From Candidatus Sumerlaeota bacterium (lineage in GTDB: Bacteria > UBP6 > UBA1177): 23,739 bases of DNA. The DNA lies in NCBI GenBank assembly GCA_007136595.1, contig SLGQ01000145.1, positions 1 to 23,739 of the forward strand, given 5' to 3'. This document shows, piece by piece, positions 20,556 through 23,739 of this stretch (its first letter is position 1; the number at the start of each line of letters is the position of its first letter). The notes beneath the pieces are model-generated. The model was given only the letters and a program-made list of their open reading frames with translations, did no database searches and was not told the DNA's origin. Position numbers and translations under genes: made by a program.

Positions 20556-23500
20556 ATGAACCGTCTAAAAGCATTTCACTTTTCAGTGTTTTTTATTTTT
20601 TTAGCCGCAGCCTTTTTTGCAGGATGTTCCTCGAAAGAAAAATGTTCTTCCGACATGGAATGCAAAGACGGTTTCTATTGCAGTGAAGATAGAAAATGTG
20701 AATCCTTCAAACAGGATGATTACACCATATCTTTTACAGATCTCAAAGACGGCGACATTATCACAAGTGCCGATGACATTGACAGATCAACTGAAGATAT
20801 CATGATAAATATCACTGTTGCCATTGAAGATGCAAAACCTCATGTCGGTGACGGTATGAATGTCACCCTTTCTGTTAAAAACAAAGTTGGCAACGCATCT
20901 TTATATCATGGAGACATCGCTTCTTCAAAAGTTGTGTTCAACAATGTTGTAATGCCGGAAGGTCCTTTGACCGTGGAAGCATGGATCACGAAAAATCCTT
21001 CAGTTAAAGCAACGGCGGCAGTTACCGTCCAGAAAATGAGCATAGAAGTTTTCTATATGAAAGGTGGTCCCGGCGGAAACATGGCTCCACTTGACGGCGC
21101 AGAAATAGATGATGATGACAACTATGACAGGCTTGATGCCGATAAATTCACTTTGTACATTACCGGGGAAACTTCCGGCATAAAAAAAGGTGATGAAGTT
21201 AAACTGATGATACCTGAACTTCGGGATGAACCTGTTGCTCAGGCGGAAGTTGACAGTGACGGGAAAGTGAACTTTCAGGCAGTTGAAATTCCCGTATGGC
21301 AGAATGTGAGGATGGTGCTTGTTTCAGGAGCCTATTCAAAAAGCATATCCTTTTCTGTTGAATCTTCTAAGATGTGCGGTTTCATGCTTAACATCAGTAA
21401 TGGACAGGTTTTCGGCATTGCTGACGACATTAATCTCAACTTGAGCGGACTTCAATATAACCTCAGAATAAGTGAGATCGTCGGTTGCGGTCTTGGCAGC
21501 AAAGTTTCTTTCTTTATCGGTGATGACGATGATGAAGAGCTTCCGTTTTTCAAATCGATTTTCATTGGAAGAAGCACCGTTGAAGATGTTATAACAATTC
21601 CCGCAAGTTCAGCTCCCGGAGATACCAAGATGGTCAAGGTTCTCATTGAAGACAGTGAACTTGACATTTTTGGACAAAGAGTGGTTTCAGGGCTTCTTGT
21701 TGACCTTGATCCTCCTTTCGGTGAAATAACTTTCCCCGCCTATGACCAGATAATCACAATGGAAGATGATCTCGATTCCAATACTCCCGGGATTCAGATA
21801 AACTTTGAAGGAACTGCAGATGACATTGTCACTCCTCCGGTTTCGATGATATTCAAACTTCAGGATGTTGTAATTGCAAATATTGAAGATGTTTCAGGGG
21901 ATTTTTCTGTTCCCTATACTTTTGCACAATCTGTTGCAGATGCAGTGCTTGAAGCTGAAATAATTGACGGAGCGGGAAACAACTTCATGGTTTCACAGAT
22001 ATTTTCCGTTGATACCGGCTCAACTTTCCAAATTTATTCCATTTGCGGAAAAACAGGCGGAGAGCTTGTGAACGGAATGTGGCTCAATGCAGATGATGAT
22101 GAAGATAAAGATAGCGGCAAACTTCAGTGTACAGTTGTCCTCAAAGCTCCGGCGGGAGCACTTCTTGATTCGGCATCACTTGCCGTTGGTGACGGAGATG
22201 CACAGGAAAAAGATTTTGATGAAAATGGCGAAGCATCATTTGTCATAGAGCTTGAAGATGATAAAGATGGAATTGCTCTCACTGCAAAAGCTTATCTTGA
22301 AGATACTGAAAAAGATGAAATAGTTTTCACAGTAAGAGTTGATACCGTTCCGCCTGTTACAACAGTGGCAAACAATCTTCTTCTCAATAACGGAGAAAAG
22401 ACAAATTCCCACGATATCACATTCAATTTCAGTTGTGATGATGCCCCATGCACATTCAACTCCCGTTACAATGCTGAAATTACTGATCTTTTCTCAGCGA
22501 GCAATTCAAGGACACTGGTTGGACTTGCCGATGGAACTCATTCAATGACTGTCAGATCAAGAGATGCGGCAGGCAACACAAGTGCCCCTGTAACTTTCAC
22601 CTGGACTGTTGATACTGAAAACCCCGATACCATCATTACAAAAGACCCCGGTCCCGGAAGCACGGCAAGTTTTGCACTTTTTGAATTTGAATCAACAAAG
22701 GAACCTTATAAATACTGGTGCAGACTTTTCAAAGATGAATCTCCGTATCTTCCCGATGACGGCACATATCAGGAATGTTACAACGGAAAGAAAAGTTATT
22801 ACGGACTTGGTAAAGGAACATACAGGTTTCAGGTTTATGCAGAAGATGCTGTCGGAAACATCGATCCTTCCCCTGCTGAACATATCTGGGTGGTAGGCTC
22901 TGCCGCTCCTGTGACAACAATTACTTCAGTTGATCCTGATGATGAAGTTACAACAAATACTACTGTCCATTTTGAATTTGATGCAACAGTTGAAAGTTTT
23001 TTCAAATGCCGTCTTGAAAGGGATGGAGCAGTTGTTGAAGATTGGGAAGATTGCAGTGGAAAGAGTGCCGGATATTCATCTCTTGATGACGGCAACTATC
23101 TTTTCATGGTAAAAGCAACTGCCGTTTACGGTATTGAAGAAAATACCCCCGCATTTTACAGTTGGACAATTGATACTACGGAACCTAAAGTAAGGATAAT
23201 TTCAAAACCTGCAAAAGCAACTCCTTATACTTCAGGAACTTTTGTTTTTGAATGTGTTGATGCGACAGAGTGTACTTTTGAATGTGAACTGAATGAAACT
23301 CCTGTTGACTGCTCGGAAAGTTACTATTCTTTTGCCGGTCTTGATACCGGTGACCACAGATTTACAGTTGAAGCGACAGATGCCGCAGGCAACAAATCTG
23401 TCCACGATGATTCTGCCGGTCCATTTATGAATGATTATACTTGGAATGTAAATGCTGACCACCTTGGAATAACGATCACTTCAAAGCCTCCTTTTTACAG

Positions 23501-23739
23501 CGACTCTCCAAATGCCATGTTTGAATTTACAGCAAGCAAGGCGGCAACATTTGAGTGCAAACTCAATGGTGAAGATTATGCATCCTGCACTTCTCCGCAG
23601 AATTATAACGGACTTGCAGATGGTCAATATACTTTCACAGTGAAGGCAACTTCCGGTGAGCAGATAGCTTTTGAAAGCCACACATGGACAGTTGATACAA
23701 AAGCTCCTGTCATCACAATTAATTCAATGCCAAACAACC
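20556..23739 (+). CDS. Large surface lipoprotein with Cys-rich N-terminus and Ig-like repeats (3' end outside window)
   Basis: The frame is open for 1061 codons to the window edge. AGGAGG precedes the ATG. A signal peptide ends in lipobox FAGC (Cys24). Next is a small disulfide motif with perfect spacing, Cys30-x5-Cys36-x5-Cys42-x5-Cys48, as in Cys-rich N-termini of deltaproteobacterial surface lipoproteins. Residues about 55-590 are beta-rich with many Asp/Glu-rich loops (IGDDDDEELP, NADDDEDKDS). They seem to hold several degenerate Ig-like modules that I cannot classify. From residue 595 there are clear Ig-like repeats of 80-95 residues. Each opens near VDT-x-x-P-x-x-x-I-T, contains an F-x-C...C pair and GL-x-DG-x-Y/H-x-F-x-V, and ends in TW-x-VDT. 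It is probably a surface adhesin or scaffold. Start and nature are firm; ligand unknown. Confidence 0.9.
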   Translation, partial: MNRLKAFHFSVFFIFLAAAFFAGCSSKEKCSSDMECKDGFYCSEDRKCESFKQDDYTISFTDLKDGDIITSADDIDRSTEDIMINITVAIEDAKPHVGDGMNVTLSVKNKVGNASLYHGDIASSKVVFNNVVMPEGPLTVEAWITKNPSVKATAAVTVQKMSIEVFYMKGGPGGNMAPLDGAEIDDDDNYDRLDADKFTLYITGETSGIKKGDEVKLMIPELRDEPVAQAEVDSDGKVNFQAVEIPVWQNVRMVLVSGAYSKSISFSVESSKMCGFMLNISNGQVFGIADDINLNLSGLQYNLRISEIVGCGLGSKVSFFIGDDDDEELPFFKSIFIGRSTVEDVITIPASSAPGDTKMVKVLIEDSELDIFGQRVVSGLLVDLDPPFGEITFPAYDQIITMEDDLDSNTPGIQINFEGTADDIVTPPVSMIFKLQDVVIANIEDVSGDFSVPYTFAQSVADAVLEAEIIDGAGNNFMVSQIFSVDTGSTFQIYSICGKTGGELVNGMWLNADDDEDKDSGKLQCTVVLKAPAGALLDSASLAVGDGDAQEKDFDENGEASFVIELEDDKDGIALTAKAYLEDTEKDEIVFTVRVDTVPPVTTVANNLLLNNGEKTNSHDITFNFSCDDAPCTFNSRYNAEITDLFSASNSRTLVGLADGTHSMTVRSRDAAGNTSAPVTFTWTVDTENPDTIITKDPGPGSTASFALFEFESTKEPYKYWCRLFKDESPYLPDDGTYQECYNGKKSYYGLGKGTYRFQVYAEDAVGNIDPSPAEHIWVVGSAAPVTTITSVDPDDEVTTNTTVHFEFDATVESFFKCRLERDGAVVEDWEDCSGKSAGYSSLDDGNYLFMVKATAVYGIEENTPAFYSWTIDTTEPKVRIISKPAKATPYTSGTFVFECVDATECTFECELNETPVDCSESYYSFAGLDTGDHRFTVEATDAAGNKSVHDDSAGPFMNDYTWNVNADHLGITITSKPPFYSDSPNAMFEFTASKAATFECKLNGEDYASCTSPQNYNGLADGQYTFTVKATSGEQIAFESHTWTVDTKAPVITINSMPNN
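22338..23739 (+). repeat. Tandem Ig-like domain repeats within the large lipoprotein
   Basis: Repeat units begin at about 22338, 22608, 22893, 23169, 23448 and 23691 (the last cut by the window edge), with a period of about 240-285 bases. Protein landmarks recur in each: an (I/V)DT-type boundary, a Cys pair and a GL-x-DG-x-Y/H turn. The Cys spacing differs between copies. The DNA has diverged, so this is an old protein-level repeat rather than a recent duplication. Confidence 0.85.

Noticed and set aside
1..23739. CRISPR arrays, tRNA, rRNA, insertion sequences or prophage
   Set aside because: No regular short direct repeats with spacers, no tRNA cloverleaf or rRNA core sequence recognised by eye, and no transposase, integrase or phage genes were found.

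Overview
The window is AT-rich chromosomal DNA from a Gram-negative bacterium. Exported proteins carry lipoboxes, and one protein ends in an outer-membrane barrel with a C-terminal Phe. Several family signatures point to the Myxococcota or a related deltaproteobacterial lineage. These are FHA plus DUF4388 architecture, a very large Ser/Thr-kinase/ATPase/TPR/GAF/GGDEF fusion, a CFI-box domain, a barrel resembling the MXAN_2562 family, Cys-rich 'CDNGIDD..GLIDC' and C-x5-C-x5-C motifs, and acidic PDEDEE heptads. The base composition is low for cultured myxobacteria, so an uncultured low-GC relative is the best guess. This assignment is inference.

Layout. (1) Positions 1-2283, minus strand: a partial single-pass membrane protein, an FHA-DUF4388 protein and a small membrane-anchored protein. 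(2) 2456-7442: a SlyD-type isomerase, then exported thiol/sulfur proteins. These are a CPFC thioredoxin-fold lipoprotein (+), and on the minus strand a rhodanese lipoprotein, a thioredoxin-CcdA-like membrane protein and a three-domain thioredoxin-fold lipoprotein. (3) 7582-10663, minus: aspartate-semialdehyde dehydrogenase, whose stop overlaps the start of a CFI-box/barrel fusion protein. (4) 10841-18425, minus: an operon of kinase-cyclase fusion, uncharacterised coiled-coil protein and PhnP-like metallo-hydrolase with overlapping start/stop codons, followed by a calcium-loop lipoprotein. (5) 18625-23739, plus: an exported LolA-like protein, a steroid 5-alpha-reductase family membrane enzyme, a stand-alone PqqD-like protein, and a large Ig-repeat lipoprotein that runs off the right edge.

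How they may work together. Region 2 looks like an envelope electron and sulfur relay: the CcdA-like protein could pass reducing equivalents outward to the surface-anchored thioredoxin-fold lipoproteins and the rhodanese. The Ig-repeat lipoprotein has paired cysteines in its repeats and would be a plausible type of client for envelope disulfide chemistry. Region 4 couples a degenerate kinase/ATPase sensor to an intact diguanylate cyclase. Region 5 combines a steroid-reductase-like enzyme with an orphan RiPP-recognition-type protein whose partners are not in view.

No rRNA, tRNA, CRISPR array or insertion sequence was seen. No stretch over 300 bases lacks a gene. The longest intergenic gaps (about 110-200 bases) hold the promoter and palindrome candidates listed.
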